Shown piece after piece: positions 1 through 11,532 of a DNA stretch of 32,191 nt; positions within the stretch are counted from its first letter, which is position 1; the number at the start of each line of letters is the position of its first letter. This DNA is from an uncultured Thiothrix sp. (GTDB lineage: Bacteria; Pseudomonadota; Gammaproteobacteria; Poriferisulfidales; GCA-002705445): positions 1 through 32,191 of the forward strand of contig CACEJE010000008.1 in the NCBI GenBank assembly GCA_902559815.1, read 5' to 3'. A model generated the notes under the pieces. The model was not told the origin of the DNA and made no database searches. It saw only the letters and a program-made list of their open reading frames with translations. The position numbers were made by a program, and so were the translations under genes.

Positions 1-727
1 TATCTCTTAGAAATTGTGTATGTCTTGGATAATTTAACTTTGATAAATAATAAGAAACAATTTGTTGCCCATTATCAGGGCCAAAACATGGTGAAAAATT
101 TTTTTGTATGGATAAGTATTTTCTTGAATATATTGCTGTTGTATCTGGCGCATAAGCACATTCCCATAAATCGTGGTAATTTCTATTTCTATATACAGAA
201 GTTCTTAATCTAAAAATATTATCATCTTCGAAACTTATATACTTTTCTAAATTATTATCCCAACCCTTTTGATTAACATACATTTCATCTGAAATATTCA
301 TAACAAATTTTGAATACTTAGATGAAACTTTAAAAAGAAAGTTTATCCATTGCCAAAGATCAATAAAACCCCTGCCTCTTGGTGAGGATAAAATTATAAA
401 ATTAAATTCAAATTTCGATATTTCTTTCAAAAAACTATCTACAAAAGTAGTATCGTCATTATCAATTTTTATACAGAATTGTATTTTTTCTGGGTGAGCT
501 GTTTTTTCAAGAAATTTCTTAAGGATTGAGACAGTTTTCTCAATATTATTTGTATTGAACAAAATAGATATTAAATAATTCTTAAAATCTGACCTTATAG
601 TGGAATCACCATATAAGTGACTGGTAAATTTTTTTTCTTTACTTGATTTTATATACTTTATACAGTCTTTTGAAGGATCCACTATATGATTTAAATCAAG
701 ATCTTTTTTTTGCTTTATAAAATTCAT
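1..727 (-). CDS. Putative glycosyltransferase-like surface polysaccharide protein (C-terminus beyond left window edge)
   Basis: Manual minus-strand translation from ATG at 727 is open to the window edge: MNFIKQKKDLDLNHIVDPSKDCIKYIKSSK...IQFCIKIDNDDTTFVDSFLKEIS...SSPRGRGFIDLWQWINFLF...NISDEMYVNQKGWDN...GPDNGQQIVSYYLSKLNYPRHTQFLRD. Start overlaps the stop of the ABC ATPase gene (ATGA overlap at 724-727). DNDD motif and context suggest a GT-A-like protein. Absent from the ORF track because it has no stop in the window. Confidence 0.7.
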   Translation of the reverse strand, partial: MNFIKQKKDLDLNHIVDPSKDCIKYIKSSKEKKFTSHLYGDSTIRSDFKNYLISILFNTNNIEKTVSILKKFLEKTAHPEKIQFCIKIDNDDTTFVDSFLKEISKFEFNFIILSSPRGRGFIDLWQWINFLFKVSSKYSKFVMNISDEMYVNQKGWDNNLEKYISFEDDNIFRLRTSVYRNRNYHDLWECAYAPDTTAIYSRKYLSIQKNFSPCFGPDNGQQIVSYYLSKLNYPRHTQFLRD

Positions 728-1500
728 CTCAAATGATATGTGTCTTTATAAAAATTAATTACTTCTTTTGGTGCTCCAGATAAAATAATCTCTCCATTCT
801 TCATTAATATTGCTTTATTACAAATATTTTGAAGTAAATCCATGTCATGAGAAGCAAAAACTAAAATTGAGGAGTTATCCATCATTTCTAAAACCTTTGT
901 TTTACTTTTTTCTGAAAACTCAATATCTCCAGTTGAAAAAAACTCATCTATTAATAATATGCCAGGCGTGCTTGCAATCGCTGATGAAAAAGCTAACCTT
1001 GCTTGCATTCCGCTTGAGTATGTTCTTAATGGCATATCTAAAAATTCACCTAACCCACTAAATTCAGCGATATCAGGAAGTAATTTGTCAATTTCATTCT
1101 TAGTGTGGCCTCTTATGATATTCGAAAGAATTATATTTTCATATCCTGTGGCGTCTAATTCAAAGCCAAAACCTATATCTAGCATACAACTTAACTCACC
1201 TCTAGAGCTTACCTCTCCAGAAGTTGGAAAGTAAATACCTGCAATTAATTTAAGTAATGTCGTTTTTCCTGATCCATTTGGACCAAGTATTGCAAGCTTA
1301 TCGCCATGATTAAGGTTAAGATTTATATTTTTTAACCCTTCAATCACTCGCGCTCCAGAAATATCCTCTTTTGACCTTGATACAACTTTACTTCCAATGT
1401 CACGTATTTTATTTCTAATTGATAAAGATTGAGCATCATATATCGGAAAATTTAGGTATACATCTTTCGCAATAATCTCTGATTTCATAATTACACCCAA
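724..1500 (-). CDS. Polysaccharide ABC exporter ATP-binding protein (Wzt/KpsT type)
   Basis: Walker A LGPNGSGKTTLLKLIAG, signature YSSGMQARLAFSSA, Walker B ILLIDEFFSTGD, H-loop FASHDMD; adjacent to permease. Alternative start at M5 (1488). Confidence 0.92.
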   Translation of the reverse strand: MGVIMKSEIIAKDVYLNFPIYDAQSLSIRNKIRDIGSKVVSRSKEDISGARVIEGLKNINLNLNHGDKLAILGPNGSGKTTLLKLIAGIYFPTSGEVSSRGELSCMLDIGFGFELDATGYENIILSNIIRGHTKNEIDKLLPDIAEFSGLGEFLDMPLRTYSSGMQARLAFSSAIASTPGILLIDEFFSTGDIEFSEKSKTKVLEMMDNSSILVFASHDMDLLQNICNKAILMKNGEIILSGAPKEVINFYKDTYHLR

Positions 1501-2288
1501 AAAACAATTCTTTTATTTTTCTTTGAATATAATATTAAAAAAAATAATAATTGAAAAATAGTTATTACCAATGCTCCGATCCATATGTATATATCAAAAT
1601 CTAATCCAATTAAATCATTTCTCAAAATACCAACAAAATATGTAAATGGATTAATATATACGTAAGATGAGTAGGCGCCAAGCATTTCAGGTTTCCATAA
1701 AACTGGGGTCAACAGGAGCATTGGCGGCATTAAGGATTTAATTAATGGATCTATATCTCTATATCTTGCAGCAAGCATACCAATATTTGAACTAAATAAA
1801 ATAGAGTTTATAAAAACTATAAGTAGACCTAAAGGCAATGAAAATAAAACAATTAGATCAATTTTATGATTAACAAATAATGAAATCAAAATTATTAAGG
1901 GAATGTGATGCAAAAAAAGTAGGAAACTAGAAAAACAATGTCTAAATACATAAAATAATGGATTGTTTGGATAAGCCTTAATATATTGTGCTGCATCTGA
2001 AAATACCTCAGGTGCATCAATTATTTGCTGACTAATCCACATCCAAATAATAAATCCAGAAAATAAATATGTTAAATATGATTTCCAATCTAGACTAAAA
2101 ATTGTACTCCACAAAAAGCACATTGCTGTTGCTGATATAGCAATACCTAGCACGACCCACCATGGACCCAAAAAGGTTCTTCTATATTTTAATTTTAAAT
2201 CAAAATAAGATAAATATGACCAAGAGTAATAATTTTTAATAGAAAAGATAAAATCCTTTACTGCTAAGTTATTTTTAAAAAAGTTCAT
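1491..2288 (-). CDS. Polysaccharide ABC exporter permease (Wzm/KpsM type)
   Basis: Multi-TM ABC-2 family protein: LKLKYRRTFLGPWWVVLGIAI, ARYRDIDPLIKSLMPPMLLLTPVLW, INPFTYFVGILRN; overlaps downstream ATPase gene. Confidence 0.92.
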   Translation of the reverse strand: MNFFKNNLAVKDFIFSIKNYYSWSYLSYFDLKLKYRRTFLGPWWVVLGIAISATAMCFLWSTIFSLDWKSYLTYLFSGFIIWMWISQQIIDAPEVFSDAAQYIKAYPNNPLFYVFRHCFSSFLLFLHHIPLIILISLFVNHKIDLIVLFSLPLGLLIVFINSILFSSNIGMLAARYRDIDPLIKSLMPPMLLLTPVLWKPEMLGAYSSYVYINPFTYFVGILRNDLIGLDFDIYIWIGALVITIFQLLFFLILYSKKNKRIVFWV

Positions 2289-2293
2289 TATTT

Positions 2294-3514
2294 TTATTTT
2301 TCAATCTTAAATTTTTTTTGATATAAAAGACTTATAATTATTACTAAAAATAATCCTAGCATATTATCGTAAAAAGCGCTGTTAAAAGTTGAAGAAATAA
2401 TCACCAATACTGAAACTCCAATAGATAACACCCCGGATGATTCTTTAATTAAATATAGCATGAATAGTAAAAATAATATTAAACCCGGTAATCCTAATTG
2501 CGAGGATATGCTTATAAATTCATTATGTGGATTACTTGTAACAAAATATTGCTTATCTACAATTTGAGAATTATGCAGATATTTTTCAGTAGTAACTTTA
2601 TAAGATCCTACTCCATATCCATAAAATGGGCTATCTATGAGATTATTTAAACCAATCTTAGCCCAGGTTAACCTTAAGCCTAAAGAAGATTTGTAATTAT
2701 TATTTTCAATAAGTTTAACGTCACTAGCTATATTACCAACTCTTTTTTCAAAATTACTTGCATATTGGGTAAACATAAATGAAATAAAAATCAATAAAAA
2801 ACAAATTCTAATTTTATTGTTAGTAATAATTTTATAAAAAGATATTAATGTTAAGCATAAAATTATTATATAAGCAGCTCTTGAATCATTTAAAAATAAA
2901 ACATTTATAAAAGATAAAAAAGATAATATATAATAAATAAAACTATTTTTTTTTGTTGCTAAATACAGGCATAAGAATGAATAAAAAGATAAAATAGTTC
3001 CTTGAATAATATAATTTTGAAAAATTGATGCTCTAGTTATTATTATTTTTTCTTGTACATTAGCTAAATTTATATATTTTAAAAAATCATAAAAATAACT
3101 AAAATCAAAAAAATTATAATATTTTATGTATGATAAAAAAAGAATTATTGAGCAACCATATATAAAAAATTCCATAATAATTTTTTCATTTTTTTGCACA
3201 TTAATTAAATAATATAGAATAGGAATATAAAGTAGTTTTACATATTTTTTCAGTAAACTTAATATATCAGCTGTTTCTGCCACACTATATAGTGATGAAC
3301 ATAAGAGAAAAGTAAATAATAAATAAATAAATTTAAAAAATTGTTTATCAAAAAGTATTTGAAAATTAGAATTTCTAATACAATGTTGTAATGCATATAA
3401 AACAGATGCAAATAAAAATATGTTTGTAAGTGCTGAAGATATTAACAATGAAAATGCAGCAACTGGTAGTGCATACATGAATATAATGTTAATTTGATTT
3501 AATTTAATAAACAT
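2294..3514 (-). CDS. O-antigen ligase/polymerase-like membrane protein
   Basis: Polytopic hydrophobic protein with Wzy/WaaL-type motif TSNPHNEFISISSQLGLPGLILFLLF. Confidence 0.75.
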   Translation of the reverse strand: MFIKLNQINIIFMYALPVAAFSLLISSALTNIFLFASVLYALQHCIRNSNFQILFDKQFFKFIYLLFTFLLCSSLYSVAETADILSLLKKYVKLLYIPILYYLINVQKNEKIIMEFFIYGCSIILFLSYIKYYNFFDFSYFYDFLKYINLANVQEKIIITRASIFQNYIIQGTILSFYSFLCLYLATKKNSFIYYILSFLSFINVLFLNDSRAAYIIILCLTLISFYKIITNNKIRICFLLIFISFMFTQYASNFEKRVGNIASDVKLIENNNYKSSLGLRLTWAKIGLNNLIDSPFYGYGVGSYKVTTEKYLHNSQIVDKQYFVTSNPHNEFISISSQLGLPGLILFLLFMLYLIKESSGVLSIGVSVLVIISSTFNSAFYDNMLGLFLVIIISLLYQKKFKIEK

Positions 3515-3529
3515 AAATTACTACCAAAT

Positions 3530-5783
<2,254 letters not shown>

Positions 5784-5822
5784 ATTTTTATTATTTTTTT
5801 AGATTTATTATTATTATTTGAC

Positions 5823-6677
5823 CTATTTAACATCTTTAAAATATTTAAAAAAGTCAGAATCTGGATCAATCACTAACATATCAGACTTGTTTTTAAACGA
5901 ATTAATATATGCTTTTAAGCTTCTAGTAAAAGCATAGAACTCAGGATCCTGACCGTAAGCATTTGCATAAATTGCTGTTGATTTAGCATCACCAGAACCA
6001 CGTTCTTGTTCTGATGTTCTATATGCTTCAGCTATTATAACAGTCCTTTTTTTATCAGCTTGCGCTCTTATGTTTTCAGCAGTTTCTTTTCCCCTTGCTC
6101 GAAAATCCTTAGCTGTTCTGCTTCTTTCAGCTCTCATACGTTGGTATACAGACTCACTAACATCACCGGGAAGCTCTATCCTACTAATTCTAACATCTAC
6201 AAGTTCTATACCAAGTTCAGATGCATCTAATTGTGCTTTTGTTTCAAGCTCTTGCATTATTTCTTCTCTCTCTCCTGAGATTGCTTGTTGTATTGTTCTG
6301 ATACCAAATTGGTTCTTCAATTCATCTTTTACAATTTGAGTAATTCGCCCTTCAGCTCTTGCTCTGTCACCCAATGTGGACTTGTAATAAGACTTCACAT
6401 TTGCAATTCTCCATTTTACAAAAAAGTCTACTGACATATTCTTTTTTTCGCTTGTTAAAAATAGCTCAGGTTTAGCATCCATAGTTAAGATTCTTGCATC
6501 AAATTTTCTAACATTATTAACTAAAGGCAGCTTGAAATGTAAACCCGGCTTTAAATCATCTCTTTTAATTTCACCTAATTGGAAAACCATTGCCCTTTGA
6601 GTTTCTTTAACAAAAAAAGTCGTTGAACTAATTATCAAGAATAATCCACCAATAAAAAATAGTAATTTTGTATTCAT
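5823..6677 (-). CDS. hflC: HflC, SPFH-domain protease modulator
   Basis: SPFH protein, TTFFVKETQRAMVFQLGEIKRDDLKPGLHFKLPLVNNVRKFDARI; starts right after hflK. Confidence 0.96.
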   Translation of the reverse strand: MNTKLLFFIGGLFLIISSTTFFVKETQRAMVFQLGEIKRDDLKPGLHFKLPLVNNVRKFDARILTMDAKPELFLTSEKKNMSVDFFVKWRIANVKSYYKSTLGDRARAEGRITQIVKDELKNQFGIRTIQQAISGEREEIMQELETKAQLDASELGIELVDVRISRIELPGDVSESVYQRMRAERSRTAKDFRARGKETAENIRAQADKKRTVIIAEAYRTSEQERGSGDAKSTAIYANAYGQDPEFYAFTRSLKAYINSFKNKSDMLVIDPDSDFFKYFKDVK

Positions 6678-7813
6678 TATCTTCCCTCTCTAATATTATT
6701 TGTTTCTTTCTCAATAAATTCATTATCAAGGTTTTCTTGTCCATCTATATTTTGAATTTCAGGCGATGAAATAATTTTGTCTAATGGTAATAACATTAGG
6801 TTATTCCCAGCTTTGATATCAATCATCAATTTTGAACTATTTGATAATACTGATTCTAGAGAATCCATATACAAACGTTTTCTTGTAACTTCTGGCGCAC
6901 GTTTATACTCTTTTAAAAGCTTTAAAAATCTATCAGCATCACCTTCAGCATTTGCTATAACTCTCTCTTTATAAGCAAGCGCGTCTTGTATCATACGTGC
7001 AGCTTCTCCTCGTGCTTGAGGAACAATTTCATTTGCGTATGCTTGTGCGTCATTTTTATAACGCTCCATATCTTCTCTTGCTTTTGTTGCATCCTGAAAT
7101 GCATCTTGCACAGCGTCAGGTGGCTGTGAGTCCTGAAGGTTAACTGTTGTAACTTGTATTCCTGCTTGATAACTATCTAAAACTTGCTGCATCAGTTGCT
7201 CGGTTATATTGGAAATTTCTGTTCTTCCTTCTCTAAGAATGTAGTCCATTTTATTTTTTCCAACAACATCTCTAATAGCTGAATCTAAAACTCCACAAAT
7301 TGTACTTCTGCTTCCAAACCTACAAGTTCTATCACCTGGGATATCGGGATTTTCAACATTAAATAAATAGTCTTCAGCATTTTTAATTCGATACTGTACT
7401 GAAAAAGCTAGCTCAACTATGTTTTCATCTTGTGTAAGCATTGTTGTTCTTTTTTCCACACTTCTTATGCCAGTAAAGTTTATAGTTTCGTGAGATTCAA
7501 TTGGTCTTGGTAAATGCCATCCGGGACCAGGCATAGCCGTTCTTTGATACTCACCAAATCTTAGTATTACAGCTCTCTCATTTTCACTTACAATATAAAA
7601 CCCAGTTGCTGACCAAATTATTGAAGCAATAATCAACAAAGACGCGATAGAGGTGCTTTTCTTGCCGCCGCCGCCGCTATTTGATTTTTTCGACCCCAAT
7701 AATCCACCAAATGATGACATAAATTTATTTATAGCAGCATCTAAATCAGGAGGAGACTGCCTTCTGTCTCTTTCCCAAGGATCTTTATCATTGTTTGACT
7801 GATTCCACGGCAT
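6677..7813 (-). CDS. hflK: HflK, SPFH-domain protease modulator
   Basis: MPWNQSNNDKDPW N-terminus, Gly-rich linker, TGFYIVSENERAVILRFGEYQRTAMPGPGWHLPRPIE; upstream of hflC. Confidence 0.96.
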   Translation of the reverse strand: MPWNQSNNDKDPWERDRRQSPPDLDAAINKFMSSFGGLLGSKKSNSGGGGKKSTSIASLLIIASIIWSATGFYIVSENERAVILRFGEYQRTAMPGPGWHLPRPIESHETINFTGIRSVEKRTTMLTQDENIVELAFSVQYRIKNAEDYLFNVENPDIPGDRTCRFGSRSTICGVLDSAIRDVVGKNKMDYILREGRTEISNITEQLMQQVLDSYQAGIQVTTVNLQDSQPPDAVQDAFQDATKAREDMERYKNDAQAYANEIVPQARGEAARMIQDALAYKERVIANAEGDADRFLKLLKEYKRAPEVTRKRLYMDSLESVLSNSSKLMIDIKAGNNLMLLPLDKIISSPEIQNIDGQENLDNEFIEKETNNIREGR

Positions 7814-7875
7814 ATTTTTAACTCTCCATTTATATTAATTTAATAATTTATTATAACAATATTTTATAAAATATA

Positions 7876-9192
7876 TTATCCAGTTTTATAAATTTCTTGT
7901 GTATTTTTTATATTTTTCTTGTCTTTATCAGCAAGTACGCCCTTTTTGTATAGATATTTTACAAAGCTTTGATTTGCCATAAATTTAATCATATTATGCC
8001 CTGATTTTGTAAAGACATCATCTACAACATTACATTTTTCATATATTAAAGATCTGATTTCTCCCTGGGTATTAGATAGTTCAACTTGAAAGAACTTATG
8101 GTTCTCAAATAGTTTTTCAAAAATAATTTTTTTTAAACTATCTATACCATATCCTGTCTTTGCAGAAATATAACAAAAACAATTTTTTTGAAGATGGTGA
8201 AAATTCTCAGGATTGTAATTTTGATCTATTTTATTAAATACCAAAATTTGAGGGATATTTTCAGAATTTATACTTTCTAAGACGTTATCAACTTCTTTGA
8301 TATATGATAAAAAATTATCGTCACTTAAATCTATAACATGGAGCAGTAAGTCACTTTCAGATACCTCTGATAAAGTTGATTTAAATGATTCAATCAAATG
8401 ATGAGGTAATTCTCTAATAAAACCAACTGTGTCACTAATTATCGCGTTTTTATTATTACCTATTTCTAATTTTCGATGTATAGGATCTAGAGTTGCAAAC
8501 AACTTATCTTCAGCTAAAGTATTATTTTTTGTAAGCAAATTGAATAGAGTCGATTTTCCTGCGTTTGTATAACCGACAATACTTATTCTATGAATATTAT
8601 TTTTTAATCTTAGGTTACGACTCAATTGTCTTTGATTAGTTACTTTTATGAGTCTTTTATTAATAGTTTTTATCCTTGCTCTGATTAATCTACGGTCAGT
8701 CTCTAACTGAGTCTCACCTGGGCCTCTCAGCCCAATTCCGCCTTTTTGTCTTTCTAGATGACTCCATCCTCGAACCAGTCTTGTGGACAAATAATTTAAT
8801 TGAGCCAATTCAACTTGTAGTTTTCCTTCGTGAGAAAAAGCTCTTTGTGAAAAAATATCTAAAATTAAGCCAGTTCTATCAAGTACTCTAGACTTCAAAT
8901 GCAATTCTAAATTTCTCTCTTGACTTGGGCTTAAATCAATATTGAAAATTACTAGTTTACTACCTGTAAGTTCTATCTTCCTTTTTATAAAATCAGCGTC
9001 ACCTTTTCCTATAAAGTATTTAATGCCAATATTTTTATTTTTCTTTGTCAAATAAAGGACTTCATTAAATTCTATATTGGCAGACTTTGCAAGATCTACG
9101 AACTCTTCTTTAGTGTTAGAGGATACTATAGGAAATTTTTCTACGTGAACTAAAAGAGCATTATTTGAAAAATTTTTGTTTACATCAATCAA
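7876..9192 (-). CDS. hflX: GTPase HflX
   Basis: GGIGLRGPGETQLETDRRLIRARI, GYTNAGKSTLFNLLT, SDTVGFIRELPHHLIESFKSTL, VFNKID. Confidence 0.97.
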   Translation of the reverse strand: MIDVNKNFSNNALLVHVEKFPIVSSNTKEEFVDLAKSANIEFNEVLYLTKKNKNIGIKYFIGKGDADFIKRKIELTGSKLVIFNIDLSPSQERNLELHLKSRVLDRTGLILDIFSQRAFSHEGKLQVELAQLNYLSTRLVRGWSHLERQKGGIGLRGPGETQLETDRRLIRARIKTINKRLIKVTNQRQLSRNLRLKNNIHRISIVGYTNAGKSTLFNLLTKNNTLAEDKLFATLDPIHRKLEIGNNKNAIISDTVGFIRELPHHLIESFKSTLSEVSESDLLLHVIDLSDDNFLSYIKEVDNVLESINSENIPQILVFNKIDQNYNPENFHHLQKNCFCYISAKTGYGIDSLKKIIFEKLFENHKFFQVELSNTQGEIRSLIYEKCNVVDDVFTKSGHNMIKFMANQSFVKYLYKKGVLADKDKKNIKNTQEIYKTG

Positions 9193-9213
9193 ATTTCATA
9201 TTCCTTAATTTAA

Positions 9214-9435
9214 TCAACCCTCTTGAAATTTTACAGTTTTTGATGGCACAATTGTCGATACAGCATGCTTGTAAACCATTTGATTAACTGTATTTTTCAA
9301 AATAATCACATATTGATCAAATGAATCAACTTGACCTTGAAGTTTAATACCATTTACTAAATATATAGAAACAGGAATTTTCTCTTTTCTAAGAGCATTT
9401 AAAAAAGGCTCTTGAAGTACTTGGCTTTTTGTCAT
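9214..9435 (-). CDS. hfq: RNA chaperone Hfq (short form)
   Basis: [59 protein letters not shown] (Sm1 and Sm2 motifs). Confidence 0.98.
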   Translation of the reverse strand: MTKSQVLQEPFLNALRKEKIPVSIYLVNGIKLQGQVDSFDQYVIILKNTVNQMVYKHAVSTIVPSKTVKFQEG

Positions 9436-9462
9436 TATTATATCCTCGCCTTTATTTTGTTT

Positions 9463-10401
9463 TTAATTAGCTAAAAAATTCTTAACTGTTTTTTCAATAT
9501 TATCATAATCTGTGCAAGTATACACCGTAGTTGCATCAAGATGTCTCAGCCAGGTTATTTGTCTTTTTGCCAACTGACGAGTTGCTGCTAAAGTGCTATC
9601 TCTCATAGTTTCTTTATCGATATTACCATTCAAGTATTCACTTGCTTGCTTATATCCTATTGTACTCATTGCCGGCAATTTAAGGTTTTTATATTTTTTT
9701 CTGATCTGTAAAACCTCTTCTAAAAAACCCTTTTTAATCATATTATCAAATCGATTTTCTATATTATTATGAATAAGTGTTCTATCTCTAGGCATTATAG
9801 ATATATTTAAATTATTAAAGTACTGAACATTTTTTGAACACCGTTTTAATAAATTGCTGGGTTTTTCTTTATTTGAAAAATATATTTCAAGCATCCTTAT
9901 AATACGGTATTTATCATTATAATGAATTTTTTTAGCCGCATTTTTGTCTACATTCATTAAAAAATTATATAAATAATTTAAATCATTTTCCCTTAACATA
10001 TCATTTATTTTGTTTTTAATTTCTTCTGATACAATACTCAAGTTTGATAAGCCTCCGGAGAAAAAAGTTTTAAAATACATCATAGACCCACCAACCAGTA
10101 AGGGAGTTTTTCTATTTAAATGAACTTCTTTAATTTGGACTAATAAATCTTTATAAAACATTGCAACTGAGTATCTTTCAAAAGGATCTAATATATTGAC
10201 TAATCTGTGCGGATACTTTTGTAATATATTTTTTTCAGGTTTTGCTGATCCAATATTAAATTCTCTATAGAACATCACTGAATCAACACTAATGATTTCT
10301 AGATTATTATTTTTTAATAAATTTAAAGCTAAATCTGTTTTCCCAGAAGCTGTTGGTCCCATTAACGAAATTACTTTATTATTTAGTTTTGTTTGCAACA
10401 T
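9463..10401 (-). CDS. miaA: tRNA dimethylallyltransferase
   Basis: ISLMGPTASGKTDLALNL, EIISVDSVMFYREFNIGSAKP, ATRQLAKRQITWLRH; adjacent to hfq. Confidence 0.97.
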   Translation of the reverse strand: MLQTKLNNKVISLMGPTASGKTDLALNLLKNNNLEIISVDSVMFYREFNIGSAKPEKNILQKYPHRLVNILDPFERYSVAMFYKDLLVQIKEVHLNRKTPLLVGGSMMYFKTFFSGGLSNLSIVSEEIKNKINDMLRENDLNYLYNFLMNVDKNAAKKIHYNDKYRIIRMLEIYFSNKEKPSNLLKRCSKNVQYFNNLNISIMPRDRTLIHNNIENRFDNMIKKGFLEEVLQIRKKYKNLKLPAMSTIGYKQASEYLNGNIDKETMRDSTLAATRQLAKRQITWLRHLDATTVYTCTDYDNIEKTVKNFLAN

Positions 10402-11062
10402 TATCTCTAATATAATTTAAGTTTATACTCTCAGAATTGTATAAAAAATTTTTTTTATTTAATAACTCAATATATTTAAATATGTTATTAAGCTTCTGCA
10501 TACTGCTATTTTTCTCTATTTCTTCGATATTGGGATCATTAACTTCATAGCTTTTTAGTATATCGGGTGAATTTTTAATTAATAAAATTTTTTTAAAAGA
10601 TAATTCCTCTAATGATCTAAAAAAAAATTTTTCCGATGATAAATAATTTTTATTTTCACTCGCTATGATCTCGTTATAATTTTTATAATAAGTCCAATAT
10701 AATTCATCCATTCTTGCATCTATAGCTACAAAGATTGGTATATTTTTATTACTAACATTGCTTGATAAAGCTAAAATTTGAAATGAATTTAGTGTAATTA
10801 CAGGTATATTTAGATAAAAAGATATAGCCTTTGTATATGATAGTCCAACCCTAAGACTTGTAAAGTTTCCAGGGCCATTATTAAAACATATGTATTTAAA
10901 ATTATTTTTTTTTGAATTTGTTTTTTTTATAAGCTCATCTACACTATTAATTATATTTTTTGAAATAAAATTATTCTCTATGATTTCTTTGTAATAAATT
11001 TCATTACCACTTTTGATTGCCAATAGTGTTTTATCAAATGCAGTGTCAATAAAAAGAATCAT
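10379..11062 (-). CDS. tsaB: tRNA threonylcarbamoyladenosine biosynthesis protein TsaB
   Basis: ILFIDTAFDKTLLAI, NNGPGNFTSLRVGLSYTKAISFYLNIPVITLNSFQILA. Confidence 0.9.
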   Translation of the reverse strand: MILFIDTAFDKTLLAIKSGNEIYYKEIIENNFISKNIINSVDELIKKTNSKKNNFKYICFNNGPGNFTSLRVGLSYTKAISFYLNIPVITLNSFQILALSSNVSNKNIPIFVAIDARMDELYWTYYKNYNEIIASENKNYLSSEKFFFRSLEELSFKKILLIKNSPDILKSYEVNDPNIEEIEKNSSMQKLNNIFKYIELLNKKNFLYNSESINLNYIRDNVANKTK

Positions 11063-11532
11063 TATTTTTCTATAAGGATCACAACGTGTGACTCTATTCC
11101 CTCTATACGACCTATATAACCCAAGTTGTCATTACTTTTTGATTTTACATTTACCTGCTCTTCCTTAATTTTCAAAAACTTTGATAATGATTTTTCAATT
11201 TTCTGAGCATATTTTGATATCCTGGGTGTTTCAGCGATAATTGTTGCATCAATATTTATAATTTTATAATCTTCTGTATTTAGTATTTTTATTACTTCCT
11301 TCAGAAAATGTAAGCTGCTAATATTTTCAAATCTCTTTGAAGAATCAAAATAAGAGCCCAAATCACCTTTTCCCATAGCACCTAATAATGCATCACATAA
11401 TGCGTGAATTAATATATCGCCATCAGAATGTGCAACAATAGCTCTTTTAGATGGGATTTTTATTCCACCTAAAATAATAAATTCACCATCTTTAAATTTG
11501 TGCGAATCAAATCCGTGTCCAATTTTAATCAT
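11062..11532 (-). CDS. ispF: 2-C-methyl-D-erythritol 2,4-cyclodiphosphate synthase
   Basis: IGHGFDSHKF, AHSDGDILIHALCDALLGAMGKGDLGSYF, KSKSNDNLGYIGRIEGIESHVVILI. Confidence 0.97.
   Translation of the reverse strand: MIKIGHGFDSHKFKDGEFIILGGIKIPSKRAIVAHSDGDILIHALCDALLGAMGKGDLGSYFDSSKRFENISSLHFLKEVIKILNTEDYKIINIDATIIAETPRISKYAQKIEKSLSKFLKIKEEQVNVKSKSNDNLGYIGRIEGIESHVVILIEK

Noticed and set aside
16-213. 65-aa plus-strand ORF at left edge
   Set aside because: Antisense to the better supported open minus-strand ORF 1-727.
7660-7682. GC-rich gccgccgcc repeat in an AT-rich background
   Set aside because: Encodes the Gly-rich linker (SGGGGKK) near the HflK N-terminus, a usual feature of that family; no separate function supported.
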